NCBI RefSeq assembly: GCF_036641015.1
Contig: NZ_JAVWFO010000045.1
Location: 1-14,688 of the forward strand
DNA: 14,688 nucleotides
Reading direction: 5' to 3'
Source of the DNA: Anaerorhabdus sp036641015
GTDB taxonomy: Bacteria > Bacillota_I > Bacilli_A > Erysipelotrichales > Erysipelotrichaceae
Shown here: in pieces, positions 7,743 through 14,078 of the stretch
Layout of the letters: each line of letters begins with the position of its first letter
Position numbering within the stretch: the stretch's first letter is position 1
Position numbers and translations under genes: made by a program
Notes under the pieces: generated by a model
What the model was told of the DNA's origin: nothing
What the model saw: only the letters and a program-made list of their open reading frames with translations
Database searches by the model: none

Positions 7743-7801
7743 AAAAAAATCACTCTTCATAGTCAACGTTTACATCATTTCTGTTGTCTACTTTAGAGTG
7801 A
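7743..7801 (-). terminator. Intrinsic terminator of the diguanylate cyclase gene
   Basis: On the minus strand, 28 nt after the stop codon, TCACTCT pairs with AGAGTGA, with a second inner stem (TAG-A-CAAC against GTTG-A-CTA), and the outer stem is followed directly by seven T (7743-7749). It would isolate the mraZ promoter from transcription coming from upstream. Confidence 0.75.
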
Positions 7802-7829
7802 CCTTATTAAAGAATCACATTGATTTAAA

Positions 7830-9980
7830 TTAATTATTTTTTATATATTTTGTAATGTCATAACTGTCTACCAGACAAGCCTTCTCATCATGGAGCCAAT
7901 CAATCCACGAAGTTGTAACCTTTACCCAAATATTTAAATTCGTATTATACATCTCCGTTAAGTACTTTGTATCTTTACTTTCCATAAGTGTCTTCATTGG
8001 ACAGTCCTTACAAATATCATCACTTGCCCAGAACGCTTTGTGACAAATATCTCCAACATTTGCAGTTGGTATTAATTTATTCAATCTCTCATTAATAAAT
8101 AAAACTTCATGCGTTTGCGGGTTACATACATAAGCATAAGATGCTAATCCATTAACAACCGACAATGCCATTTGTTTGGCAGCGATAGCATTTTCTACCG
8201 CTCTTAATTCAGTGAGGAAGATACCTATAACATTAGCCATATTCCTGCACTCACTCAATATTTTTTGTGTTGGTTGAATTAAACAAACGCATTGATCAAG
8301 TCCCATAAACCCAACAAATTTTCCATTTCTTTCAATGGAGAACTGTAGCATACTCTTTATTCCTTGAGGCTCTAATATCGCTTTGAGCTCTGGTGTTGTA
8401 TTTCCAACATTAGGAATGAATAAATAACCCTCATGATTTAGATTATTTTTATAATTCCCCAAAGGCGAATAACTTACTTCTTGTAATAATTCTCTTTGTG
8501 ACGATATTCCATCAGCACACCATTCAAAAGTATTTTTTGTAAACAATCCATCATCTGTATTTTCAAAAATATATACTCTACTTACGTTATAATGTTTACC
8601 AATTAATTCCAATACAGTTTGAATCGCTGATGCACTTCCAACAGATTCATAAAGAATTCTGAAAACGTACTCACTAATGTTTTCTTCAAATATCTTTGCT
8701 TCTATTGTTCTGTCACTATCAATTGATTTAATACTTGTCCCACCAAATTGCATAGCACTATCATAAAAAGCAAATTGATCTCTTCCATGTTCCTTAGCAT
8801 AATAAAGTGCTGTATCAGCATTATGATAAAGCTCCGCATAGGTTTTCCCATCGCTTGGATAAAGCGATATACCAATACTAACAGATACCCGATACACAAC
8901 TTCACTTTGAGTATAAGTTTCAGTTAGTAGTGAACAAAGTTCTTTTGCTTTATTCGTTATCGTTCGTTCATTTTCAACATTTCGCATAAAAACAACAAAC
9001 TCATCTCCACCTACTCGACCCAGTATATCATCTTCACGGAATAATCCTTTTGTTTTCGAAGCCATCTCAGATAAGAAAGCGTCACCAAAAGCATGTCCAA
9101 AATGATCATTAATATCTTTAAAATAATCTAAATCTAACATAAGGAACGCATGTTTACCTACTTTGATATCGCTTGTAGTAAGTAATGCGGATATTTTTTC
9201 TTCTACTGTTACTTTATTATAAAACCCCGTAAGAGCATCTCTTTCAGCTTTATACAATAAATCTAATTGTTCTTTCTTTTCATCATCTATACTTTTAATA
9301 TAACAAAACCCCATTATATTTCCACTAAAAGGTTCTTCAAATAGATTAATTGTACTAATAACCCAAATAAATATACCACGTAAGTCCATACGACGATATT
9401 CACCAGAAACTTCTTGTTTACCTTGCTTGTATGCTTTTAAAAGATTGTCAACACTGTACAAATCATAAAAGCTTCCAAAGTCATCAGGATGTACTGCATG
9501 GTTTGCAAACGCTGTCATTATTTGAGTGTAATTATCCGTTTCCCCAATACCATACAATGCTCGCCATTCTTCATAACCTCGAACAGCTTTATCTTCAGTA
9601 ATATTAAACTCATACATCGCATTAAGTTTAGATACCATAGCTTCATAATACGCACGTTCTTCACTAGCTTGCTGTTCTATCTCTTTTTCTTTATTTATAT
9701 TTTTGATATAGCAACGAACATGAATATCGCCAGTGATTTCATCTTCTATAATATGTACCGTTTCTTCAAACCATTCATATTTTCCAGATGAAAGTAACAT
9801 TAAATTTTCACAATTTATTGTTCGTTTCCCCTTACGATAAGCTTCAATAATTGCATCATTTGAAATTTTATTAAATACTAATTCACGATGTTTAGGTGCT
9901 ATTCTTTTATTGCACAAATATGCCAATGCTTCACTTACAGAACCCGATTTTGGAATATTAAACTCATTAAAAAAAACCAT
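7830..9980 (-). CDS. Diguanylate cyclase, C-terminal part of a frameshifted gene (PAS-PAS-GGDEF-GAF-PAS)
   Basis: This is the main part of a sensory enzyme that makes cyclic di-GMP from two GTP. Counting from a TTG-initiated open frame that begins at 10022, the order is the rest of a PAS domain (about 18-112), a full PAS domain (about 130-247), a GGDEF domain (about 255-422), a GAF domain (about 445-605) and a Cys-containing PAS-like domain (about 610-730). The GGDEF signature is intact (338-342), and RxxD (Arg329-Asp332) lies five residues before it, the usual product-inhibition site. LDLDYFKDINDHFGH (296-310) holds the metal and substrate residues. No membrane segment or EAL/HD-GYP domain is seen. 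The frame begins mid-domain. Its possible starts (TTG at 10022, ATG at 9980) have no Shine-Dalgarno site, so it is probably not an independent gene. It is out of frame with the upstream part because of one base in a T8 run. Confidence 0.85.
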   Translation of the reverse strand: MVFFNEFNIPKSGSVSEALAYLCNKRIAPKHRELVFNKISNDAIIEAYRKGKRTINCENLMLLSSGKYEWFEETVHIIEDEITGDIHVRCYIKNINKEKEIEQQASEERAYYEAMVSKLNAMYEFNITEDKAVRGYEEWRALYGIGETDNYTQIMTAFANHAVHPDDFGSFYDLYSVDNLLKAYKQGKQEVSGEYRRMDLRGIFIWVISTINLFEEPFSGNIMGFCYIKSIDDEKKEQLDLLYKAERDALTGFYNKVTVEEKISALLTTSDIKVGKHAFLMLDLDYFKDINDHFGHAFGDAFLSEMASKTKGLFREDDILGRVGGDEFVVFMRNVENERTITNKAKELCSLLTETYTQSEVVYRVSVSIGISLYPSDGKTYAELYHNADTALYYAKEHGRDQFAFYDSAMQFGGTSIKSIDSDRTIEAKIFEENISEYVFRILYESVGSASAIQTVLELIGKHYNVSRVYIFENTDDGLFTKNTFEWCADGISSQRELLQEVSYSPLGNYKNNLNHEGYLFIPNVGNTTPELKAILEPQGIKSMLQFSIERNGKFVGFMGLDQCVCLIQPTQKILSECRNMANVIGIFLTELRAVENAIAAKQMALSVVNGLASYAYVCNPQTHEVLFINERLNKLIPTANVGDICHKAFWASDDICKDCPMKTLMESKDTKYLTEMYNTNLNIWVKVTTSWIDWLHDEKACLVDSYDITKYIKNN

Positions 9981-10494
9981 TATTATAATTAGTATATCGA
10001 TCTGTAGAAATATTGGCTTCAAAGATTAAAATCATATTTGATTCTATTGCCATTTTATAAGCTTCTTCTTTTTTTAGAAGCGATGTTTCTGTAATATCTT
10101 TTCTTGCACCAACCGCATAAATCGGTTCACCTTTTTTATTAAAAATATTAACTAAATAAATTTCTAATAAATGTTCTCCCCCATCTACAGCATTCGCATA
10201 AATAATAGTCTTCGCTGTAGGTTCTCCCGCATCAATTCTTCGATAAAGATCTCTTAGGTTCTCAATACTTCGGGTAGCAATTATTCCTGACTTAATCACA
10301 TCTTCAACACCATTTTCCATAACTGCTGGCATTCCAAAAACGTTAAAATCAGTTTGTTGAGTAATAATTTTCTTAGTAACAACATTATAATCAAAGGAAG
10401 TTACATCTGAAAAACCTATTGCAATTTCATATCGTTTTTCACTAAGTAACAGTTGTTCCTTTAATGCTTCTATTTCTATATCATACTCACTCAT
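9967..10494 (-). CDS. PAS-domain N-terminal part of the frameshifted diguanylate cyclase
   Basis: This 175-residue frame is the true beginning of the sensory cyclase gene. Its ATG has GGAGG 9 nt upstream. A short helix (about 1-22) leads into a first PAS domain (about 22-136, ending in the typical VGARKDITE). A second PAS domain then begins (about 145) and is cut off after DRYTNYNNGFF, where the T8 run shifts into a TAA. Reading one base fewer continues directly into NEFNIPKSG of the downstream frame and completes that PAS domain, giving 887 residues in all. As written, the product would be a soluble PAS fragment without a catalytic domain. Upstream lie a candidate promoter (10619-10647) and a leader of about 118 nt. 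Downstream expression depends on slippage or on the true length of the run. Confidence 0.85.
   Translation of the reverse strand: MSEYDIEIEALKEQLLLSEKRYEIAIGFSDVTSFDYNVVTKKIITQQTDFNVFGMPAVMENGVEDVIKSGIIATRSIENLRDLYRRIDAGEPTAKTIIYANAVDGGEHLLEIYLVNIFNKKGEPIYAVGARKDITETSLLKKEEAYKMAIESNMILIFEANISTDRYTNYNNGFF
9969..9976 (-). repeat. T8 homopolymer at the frameshift point
   Basis: Eight consecutive T on the minus strand (A on plus) lie exactly where two halves of one PAS domain change frame. Seven T would restore one continuous reading frame. Runs of this length can slip in replication and in transcription. The run overlaps the TAA that ends the upstream frame (9967-9969). Confidence 0.9.
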
Positions 10495-10612
10495 AATTTG
10501 ATTCCTCCATTATATGGTATTGCAGGTGATTTGATATAGTGTATTATTTCTATATTAACCACAAATGACCCGGCGTAGAAAACATCATTACGAAGTTATC
10601 GCAACAAATAAA
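10495..10612 (-). other. Leader of the diguanylate cyclase gene
   Basis: If transcription starts near 10612 the mRNA has about 118 nt before the ATG. The leader is AT-rich except for a GC island (CTACGCCGGGTCA, minus strand, near 10567-10579). I see no match to known cyclic di-GMP riboswitch cores and no clear long hairpin. The end carries the GGAGG ribosome site. Confidence 0.35.
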
Positions 10613-10618
10613 TTAATA

Positions 10619-10647
10619 ATTATATTCCAGCCAAACAAAACGGTAAA
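10619..10647 (-). promoter_or_regulatory. Candidate promoter of the diguanylate cyclase gene
   Basis: TTTACC (10642-10647) and TATAAT (10619-10624) on the minus strand are 17 bp apart. The -10 is perfect and the -35 matches 4 of 6. Other TATAAT-like words occur in this 270-bp AT-rich gap, so the choice is tentative. Confidence 0.45.
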
Positions 10648-10766
10648 CTCAAAAGTACCGCACAAATCTATTTATAACTTGTATCAAAAACACATATTAT
10701 ATGCACAAGTCATCATTTAACGTTATTATATCTAATTTTTAATAAAAAATCTATTACCAATTTTCC

Positions 10767-10797
10767 AAAAAAAAAATAGTAAGCGAACTTACTATTT
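10767..10797 (-). terminator. Intrinsic terminator of yceD-rpmF, overlapping the rpmF stop
   Basis: On the minus strand AATAGTAAG-TTCG-CTTACTATT (10775-10796) forms a perfect 9-bp stem with a stable TTCG tetraloop, and ten T follow or overlap its end (10767-10776). The stem's first arm contains the rpmF stop codon TAG (10792-10794), followed at once by an in-frame TAA. Confidence 0.92.
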
Positions 10798-10938
10798 ATT
10801 TCCACAAGCGCACATGAAGTGAGGTTTTTTAAGTTCCCCACATGCAGGACATTTAACTAGTGTTGGAGCATCTAGTTTGAAATGAGTTCTACGTTTGTTT
10901 TTTCTAGTTTTAGAATTTCTTCTTTGTTGTACAGCCAT
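10792..10938 (-). CDS. rpmF: 50S ribosomal protein L32
   Basis: L32 is a small zinc-ribbon protein of the large ribosomal subunit. The gene encodes 48 residues. It begins MAVQQRRNSKTRKNKRRTH, the usual basic N-terminus, followed by FKLDAPTLVKCPACGEL and ends HFMCACGNK. Cys30 and Cys33 form a normal C-x2-C. The second pair is Cys43 and Cys45 with only one residue between, where L32 normally has C-x2-C (as in HRVCKACG of Bacillus, from memory). The protein is also short at its C-terminus. The ATG has AGGAGG at a 7-nt spacing, which overlaps the yceD stop region 11 nt upstream. The pairing of yceD with rpmF is highly conserved in bacteria. The stop codon lies inside the terminator stem. Confidence 0.97.
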   Translation of the reverse strand: MAVQQRRNSKTRKNKRRTHFKLDAPTLVKCPACGELKKPHFMCACGNK

Positions 10939-10949
10939 CTTGGCACCTC

Positions 10950-11462
10950 CTAATCATTTTCAATTTTGAAATCTTTCAGTTTTGCTAATCGAGGGTCAAT
11001 TTGACTGCCCTTCGACTTTTCATAATCTTCTTCACTCATTACTTGCCAACCATTACCTTTAGGATAATCAATTGGTCCATCTTTTACTACCTTTAATGGT
11101 ACTTCAAGGTTAATAAGTTGGAAGATAACAGGAATCAATTCAATGATTTCATTCTTAACAACATGAACATCTATATCATCTGTATCTACAAATGAAAATA
11201 TTTCATGAGAACAGGTATCAAACGGTACATCCACCGATTCATTGGTGATGGCACAAGGACATTCCATCACACCAGTAATCTCTAATTCGACTTCGAATTC
11301 GTGTGTACTGTGGCCAAAATATCCAACCCCGCTTACGTGTACATCATGTAAATTTCTTAAACGCTCATTCATTTGGAATGTTTTTTTATCAAACTCAACA
11401 AATTCATCAAATTCGATCTGATTTCCTTGCAAGTTTAACAACTCAGCTCTAGTCCATTTCAC
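10950..11462 (-). CDS. yceD: YceD/DUF177 family protein (large-subunit rRNA accumulation)
   Basis: YceD (YlbN in Bacillus) is a DUF177 protein. Its family is almost always next to rpmF and is linked to accumulation of 23S rRNA. From the chosen start it has 170 residues: a beta-rich domain with the CPCAITNESVDVPFD segment typical of the family's CxC-containing core, an acidic middle, and a C-terminal DPRLAKLKDF. The start is GTG at 11460-11462, which gives MKWTRAEL like other members and has GGGAG at an 8-nt spacing (11471-11475). An ATG five codons upstream (11475-11477) has no SD and would absorb that site. A near-consensus promoter lies just upstream and rpmF follows after 11 nt, so the two form an operon. 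Confidence 0.92.
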   Translation of the reverse strand: MKWTRAELLNLQGNQIEFDEFVEFDKKTFQMNERLRNLHDVHVSGVGYFGHSTHEFEVELEITGVMECPCAITNESVDVPFDTCSHEIFSFVDTDDIDVHVVKNEIIELIPVIFQLINLEVPLKVVKDGPIDYPKGNGWQVMSEEDYEKSKGSQIDPRLAKLKDFKIEND

Positions 11463-11492
11463 ACAGTGCACTCCCATTTCGTTAACGCATTA

Positions 11493-11521
11493 ATTATAGA
11501 GAAAGAGACCTCTAAAGTCAA
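11493..11521 (-). promoter_or_regulatory. Strong promoter of yceD-rpmF
   Basis: TTGACT (11516-11521) and TATAAT (11493-11498) on the minus strand are separated by exactly 17 bp, 11 of 12 consensus bases. The spacer holds a small AGAG/CTCT inverted repeat. The start point would be near 11486. The promoter begins 5 bp after the stop of the hydrolase gene. No terminator separates the two, so readthrough from the hydrolase gene is also possible. Confidence 0.85.
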
Positions 11522-11526
11522 TCATT

Positions 11527-12429
11527 TTAGCCATTCTTCTTTAAGCAATGCTTACAAATCCATTCAAATATATCTTCATAAACAACTTCTTGTTCCTTTT
11601 CATTTAGAATTTCATGTCTAAGTTCAGGGTAAACAAGTTGTGTCAAATTGCAATATCCAGCTTTTTTAAGCCTATTTATTGAGTTTAGTAAACCACTATT
11701 TCCACCAGTGCATGGATCATCTTCTCCAGCAATAAAGAATATAGGTAATTCTTTATTCGTGCATTTCCATCCTTTTAACTTATGCATATCACCCATAAGC
11801 CTAAACAAATCTTCATACCCCTTATTAGTGAACGGAAATCCACATAATGGATCATTTATGTATGATTCTACATTATCTGGGTTTTTACTAATCCAATCAT
11901 ATTTAGTACCACCTGGGAATTTCTTAGAAAATTGCCCTGTAGATAAATCTTCAAGCAATGTAGATTTCGCCTTTTCGCCCTTTGTTTTGACAAAATGTTT
12001 GGCTAATAGAAGACCTAATGGTGTAGCAATTTGGTAATTAGGTGCCCCACTTAAAATCAATCCATTTAACTCATAGTCATATCTTTTTAAATAAGACCTC
12101 GCAACTAAAGACCCCATGCTATGTCCAAAGAGAATAAAAGGAACATCAGGTGGATATTCTCTTTTTACCACATCAGTAATAAAATGTGCATCTTCAATCA
12201 ATTTTAACCAGCCATCTTCAGAATCAAAAAATCCAAATTCATCTTTCGATAAGCATGTTGACCCATGACCACGATGATCGTAAGTTATGACTACAAAACC
12301 TTTTTTACATAAGTATTGAGCAAACTTTTCATATCGATGCCCATACTCACTCATACCGTGAATAATTTGCACAATACCCAAAGCGTAATCTTGAGGGCGG
12401 TATATGTTATAAGATAATTCAACATTCAT
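11527..12429 (-). CDS. Alpha/beta hydrolase, lysophospholipase/monoglyceride lipase type
   Basis: This is a soluble serine hydrolase of the Hydrolase_4 (lysophospholipase/monoacylglycerol lipase) family, probably acting on lipid esters. The substrate is not clear from sequence. Numbering from a GTG three codons upstream, the signatures are the oxyanion motif HGMSEYGHRY (27-36), YDHRGHG (53-59), the nucleophile elbow GHSMG (Ser107), a cap region (about 135-225), the acid residue in GEDDP (Asp240/241) and the catalytic His275 in LRHEILNE. There is no signal peptide. ATG at 12427-12429 is preferred because GAGGTG lies 7 nt upstream (12437-12442). The upstream GTG (12436-12438) overlaps that SD. 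Length 300 is normal. It diverges from tmcAL and has no terminator before the yceD promoter. It is an extra gene in an otherwise Bacillus-like ylbM-ylbN-rpmF neighbourhood. Confidence 0.9.
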   Translation of the reverse strand: MNVELSYNIYRPQDYALGIVQIIHGMSEYGHRYEKFAQYLCKKGFVVITYDHRGHGSTCLSKDEFGFFDSEDGWLKLIEDAHFITDVVKREYPPDVPFILFGHSMGSLVARSYLKRYDYELNGLILSGAPNYQIATPLGLLLAKHFVKTKGEKAKSTLLEDLSTGQFSKKFPGGTKYDWISKNPDNVESYINDPLCGFPFTNKGYEDLFRLMGDMHKLKGWKCTNKELPIFFIAGEDDPCTGGNSGLLNSINRLKKAGYCNLTQLVYPELRHEILNEKEQEVVYEDIFEWICKHCLKKNG

Positions 12430-12449
12430 ATGCTTCACCTCGCTTAACT

Positions 12450-12458
12450 ATCATACCA
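12450..12458 (-). promoter_or_regulatory. Extended -10 of the hydrolase gene
   Basis: TGGTATGAT on the minus strand is an extended -10 element, 21 bp before the ATG. The -35 at 17 bp (AGAACA) is weak. The start point would lie in the Shine-Dalgarno region, so the leader would be very short, which lowers confidence. Confidence 0.35.
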
Positions 12459-12509
12459 TATTTCTTCCTAACTGTTCTAGAATTATGATAGAATAATAGC
12501 GGTGATATT

Positions 12510-13634
12510 ATGAAAATATGCGGAATAGTAGTTGAATATAATCCTTTTCATAACGGGCATGCTTATCACATCCAAAAAGCAAGAGAAATTACTGGATGTG
12601 ATGTTTTAGTTGCGGTTATGTCTGGAAATTTTACTCAACGCGGTGAACCCGCAATTATAGATAAATGGTTACGTAGTAAAGAAGCTATTTTAAACGGCGT
12701 AGACTGTGTCATAGAACTCCCTTATATCTTTGCCACACAAAGTGCTTCTCACTTTGCCAAAGGCGCTCTAGACATCTTAAAACTAGCTCATATCGATTCT
12801 TTAGTATTTGGTAGCGAAAGCAATAATATTGAAGAATTACAAGACATGGCTGAATCATGTATTCATGTGGATAATTTAAAAGAATCATTACAAAAAGGAA
12901 ATAGTTTTCCCAAAGCATATGGTTTACTGGCTAAAGAAATGGAACCAAACGATATATTAGGAGTAGCCTACTTAAAAGAATGCATTGGTACTTCTATAAA
13001 ACCTTATACAATTCAAAGAACCATCCATTATCACGATTCAGAGATACATAACACTATAGCAAGTGCTTCCGCAATTAGAAACGCCTATTTTAAAGGCATT
13101 CCCTTTGCAAGTGCTACATCTATGGCTTCTACACTCAGTGAAGCTTCATGTGTTTCACTAAAGGCTTTTTATCCTTACCTTAGAACATTACTATGTACTA
13201 GCAACCCTAACGAATTATCTAGTATTTTCTTATTTAATGAAGGCATTGAAAATCATTTAATTAACCAAGCAATGAAAAGTGCTACTTTTGAAGAGTTCAT
13301 AAATAACGCAACTACTAGACGATATACGACATCACGAATTCAACGCTCTTGTATTCAATTGTTAAATCATGTAACAAAAGAAGAAGTTAAAAATTTACCT
13401 CCTATTAATTCATTGCGAATTCTGGCATTTAATGATAACGGAAGACAATACTTAAGATTTCTTACTGATAAAGAGATTAATGTAGCAAGTAAATTTGGTC
13501 AAATACCAGAAAAATATCGTAAACTAGAATTTAGAACTACCCTACTTTATACCTCATTAATGAGTGAAGAACATCGCCAATCCATTATAAAAAAAGAAAT
13601 TGGTGGACCCCAATATATAAAAAGCACTATTTAG
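12510..13634 (+). CDS. tmcAL: tRNA(Met) cytidine acetate ligase TmcAL (YlbM)
   Basis: TmcAL uses acetate and ATP to form N4-acetylcytidine at the wobble base (C34) of elongator tRNA(Met), which keeps AUG decoding accurate. The 374-residue protein begins with the nucleotidyltransferase-type signature GIVVEYNPFHNGH (5-17, with the HxGH site H14-H17), then MSGNFTQRGEPA (37-48), FGSES (100-104), PNDILGVAYLK (146-156) and SASAIR (185-190). The N-terminal half is very well conserved. The C-terminal half is variable, and the protein looks slightly shorter than the Bacillus one. The SD is GGTGAT (12501-12506), with the ATG 3 nt later. A TATGAT or TAGAAT -10 (12484-12494) is possible. The gene diverges from the hydrolase, and its last 8 bases overlap the convergent tagD-like gene. 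Confidence 0.95.
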   Translation: MKICGIVVEYNPFHNGHAYHIQKAREITGCDVLVAVMSGNFTQRGEPAIIDKWLRSKEAILNGVDCVIELPYIFATQSASHFAKGALDILKLAHIDSLVFGSESNNIEELQDMAESCIHVDNLKESLQKGNSFPKAYGLLAKEMEPNDILGVAYLKECIGTSIKPYTIQRTIHYHDSEIHNTIASASAIRNAYFKGIPFASATSMASTLSEASCVSLKAFYPYLRTLLCTSNPNELSSIFLFNEGIENHLINQAMKSATFEEFINNATTRRYTTSRIQRSCIQLLNHVTKEEVKNLPPINSLRILAFNDNGRQYLRFLTDKEINVASKFGQIPEKYRKLEFRTTLLYTSLMSEEHRQSIIKKEIGGPQYIKSTI

Positions 13635-13640
13635 TGCTTT
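13616..13640. terminator. Shared palindromic terminator of convergent tmcAL and tagD-like genes
   Basis: AAAGCACTA-TT-TAGTGCTTT (13621-13640) is a perfect 9-bp inverted repeat. For the minus-strand gene the stem ends in TTT and runs on as TTATAT. For the plus-strand gene the T-run is short (TTT then C). It contains both stop codons. Termination is likely stronger for the tagD-like gene. Confidence 0.7.
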
Positions 13641-14019
13641 CAAGATCGTGTTTAATTTTAGTTGTAGAGATTCCATCTGTCCTAGGTAAGTATTCAACAT
13701 CACAATACTCTTTATACTCATCAAATTTTCCTTGCCAATCATCACCCATTACTAAGACGTCAGCGCAATACTTTTGAATGTCGTCTTTTTTTTGTTCCCA
13801 TGTATCCTCTGGAATAACCAAATCAACATATCGAATTGCTTCAAGCATCATTTTTCTTTCCTCATATGGGTGATATGCCTTTTTACCTTTAATTTCATTA
13901 AATTCATCCGTTGATAAAGCAACAATTAAATAGTCACCCATCTCTTTAGCACGCTTTAGCAAACGGATATGCCCCCAATGTAACAAATCATATGTACCAT
14001 AAGTTAAAATTCTTTTCAT
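13627..14019 (-). CDS. tagD: Glycerol-3-phosphate cytidylyltransferase (TagD-like)
   Basis: The enzyme joins CTP and glycerol 3-phosphate to make CDP-glycerol, the building block of wall teichoic acid. The 130-residue protein is of normal size and carries both signatures of the family: GTYDLLHWGH (8-17, with H14 and H17) and RTDGISTTKI (113-122). It also has MGDDWQGKFD (91-100), typical of TagD rather than of pantetheine-phosphate adenylyltransferase. The SD is AGGAG at 14026-14030, 6 nt from the ATG. An extended -10 promoter precedes it (14046-14074). No other teichoic acid genes are in the window, so a different polyol-phosphate substrate cannot be excluded. The 3' end overlaps tmcAL by 8 bases. 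Confidence 0.9.
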   Translation of the reverse strand: MKRILTYGTYDLLHWGHIRLLKRAKEMGDYLIVALSTDEFNEIKGKKAYHPYEERKMMLEAIRYVDLVIPEDTWEQKKDDIQKYCADVLVMGDDWQGKFDEYKEYCDVEYLPRTDGISTTKIKHDLESTK

Positions 14020-14021
14020 GC

Positions 14022-14050
14022 TTTACTCCTTATTCATGTATAATTATTAT
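14022..14050 (+). promoter_or_regulatory. Candidate promoter of the lipoprotein gene
   Basis: TTTACT (14022-14027) and TATTAT (14045-14050) on the plus strand are 17 bp apart. The -10 covers the same bases as the -10 of the divergent tagD-like gene, so the two could not be occupied together. TATAAT at 14039-14044 is an alternative -10 without a good -35. Confidence 0.4.
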
Positions 14051-14074
14051 ATCAAATAAAACGGATTGTGGAAA
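14046..14074 (-). promoter_or_regulatory. Promoter of the tagD-like gene
   Basis: TTTCCA (14069-14074) and TATAAT (14046-14051) on the minus strand are 17 bp apart, with TG one base upstream of the -10 (extended -10). The start would be near 14039, giving a leader of about 20 nt. Confidence 0.6.
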
Positions 14075-14078
14075 AAAT

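Noticed and set aside
8702..8905. Open frame of 67 codons on the minus strand inside the GGDEF region
   Set aside because: It is another frame of the intact GGDEF coding sequence and is not a further frameshift, because the 730-residue frame stays continuous and keeps all domain motifs.
10509..10514. TATAAT directly before the cyclase SD
   Set aside because: Transcription from it would begin at or after the ribosome site, and no -35 is seen at 16-18 bp.
10495..10640. Cyclic di-GMP riboswitch before the cyclase gene
   Set aside because: None of the core motifs of class I or class II that I know could be found in the leader.
11463..11477. ATG at 11475-11477 as yceD start
   Set aside because: It has no SD, and the GGGAG next to it serves the GTG at 11460-11462, which gives the family-typical MKW start.
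12709..12918. Minus-strand open frames inside tmcAL (also 13557-13745)
   Set aside because: They lie opposite strongly conserved coding sequence and have no ribosome site. The second merely runs out of the tagD-like region in another frame.
13992..14078. N-terminal extension of the lipoprotein to 13992
   Set aside because: It would place the signal peptide and lipobox internally and run through the tagD start codon and both promoters.
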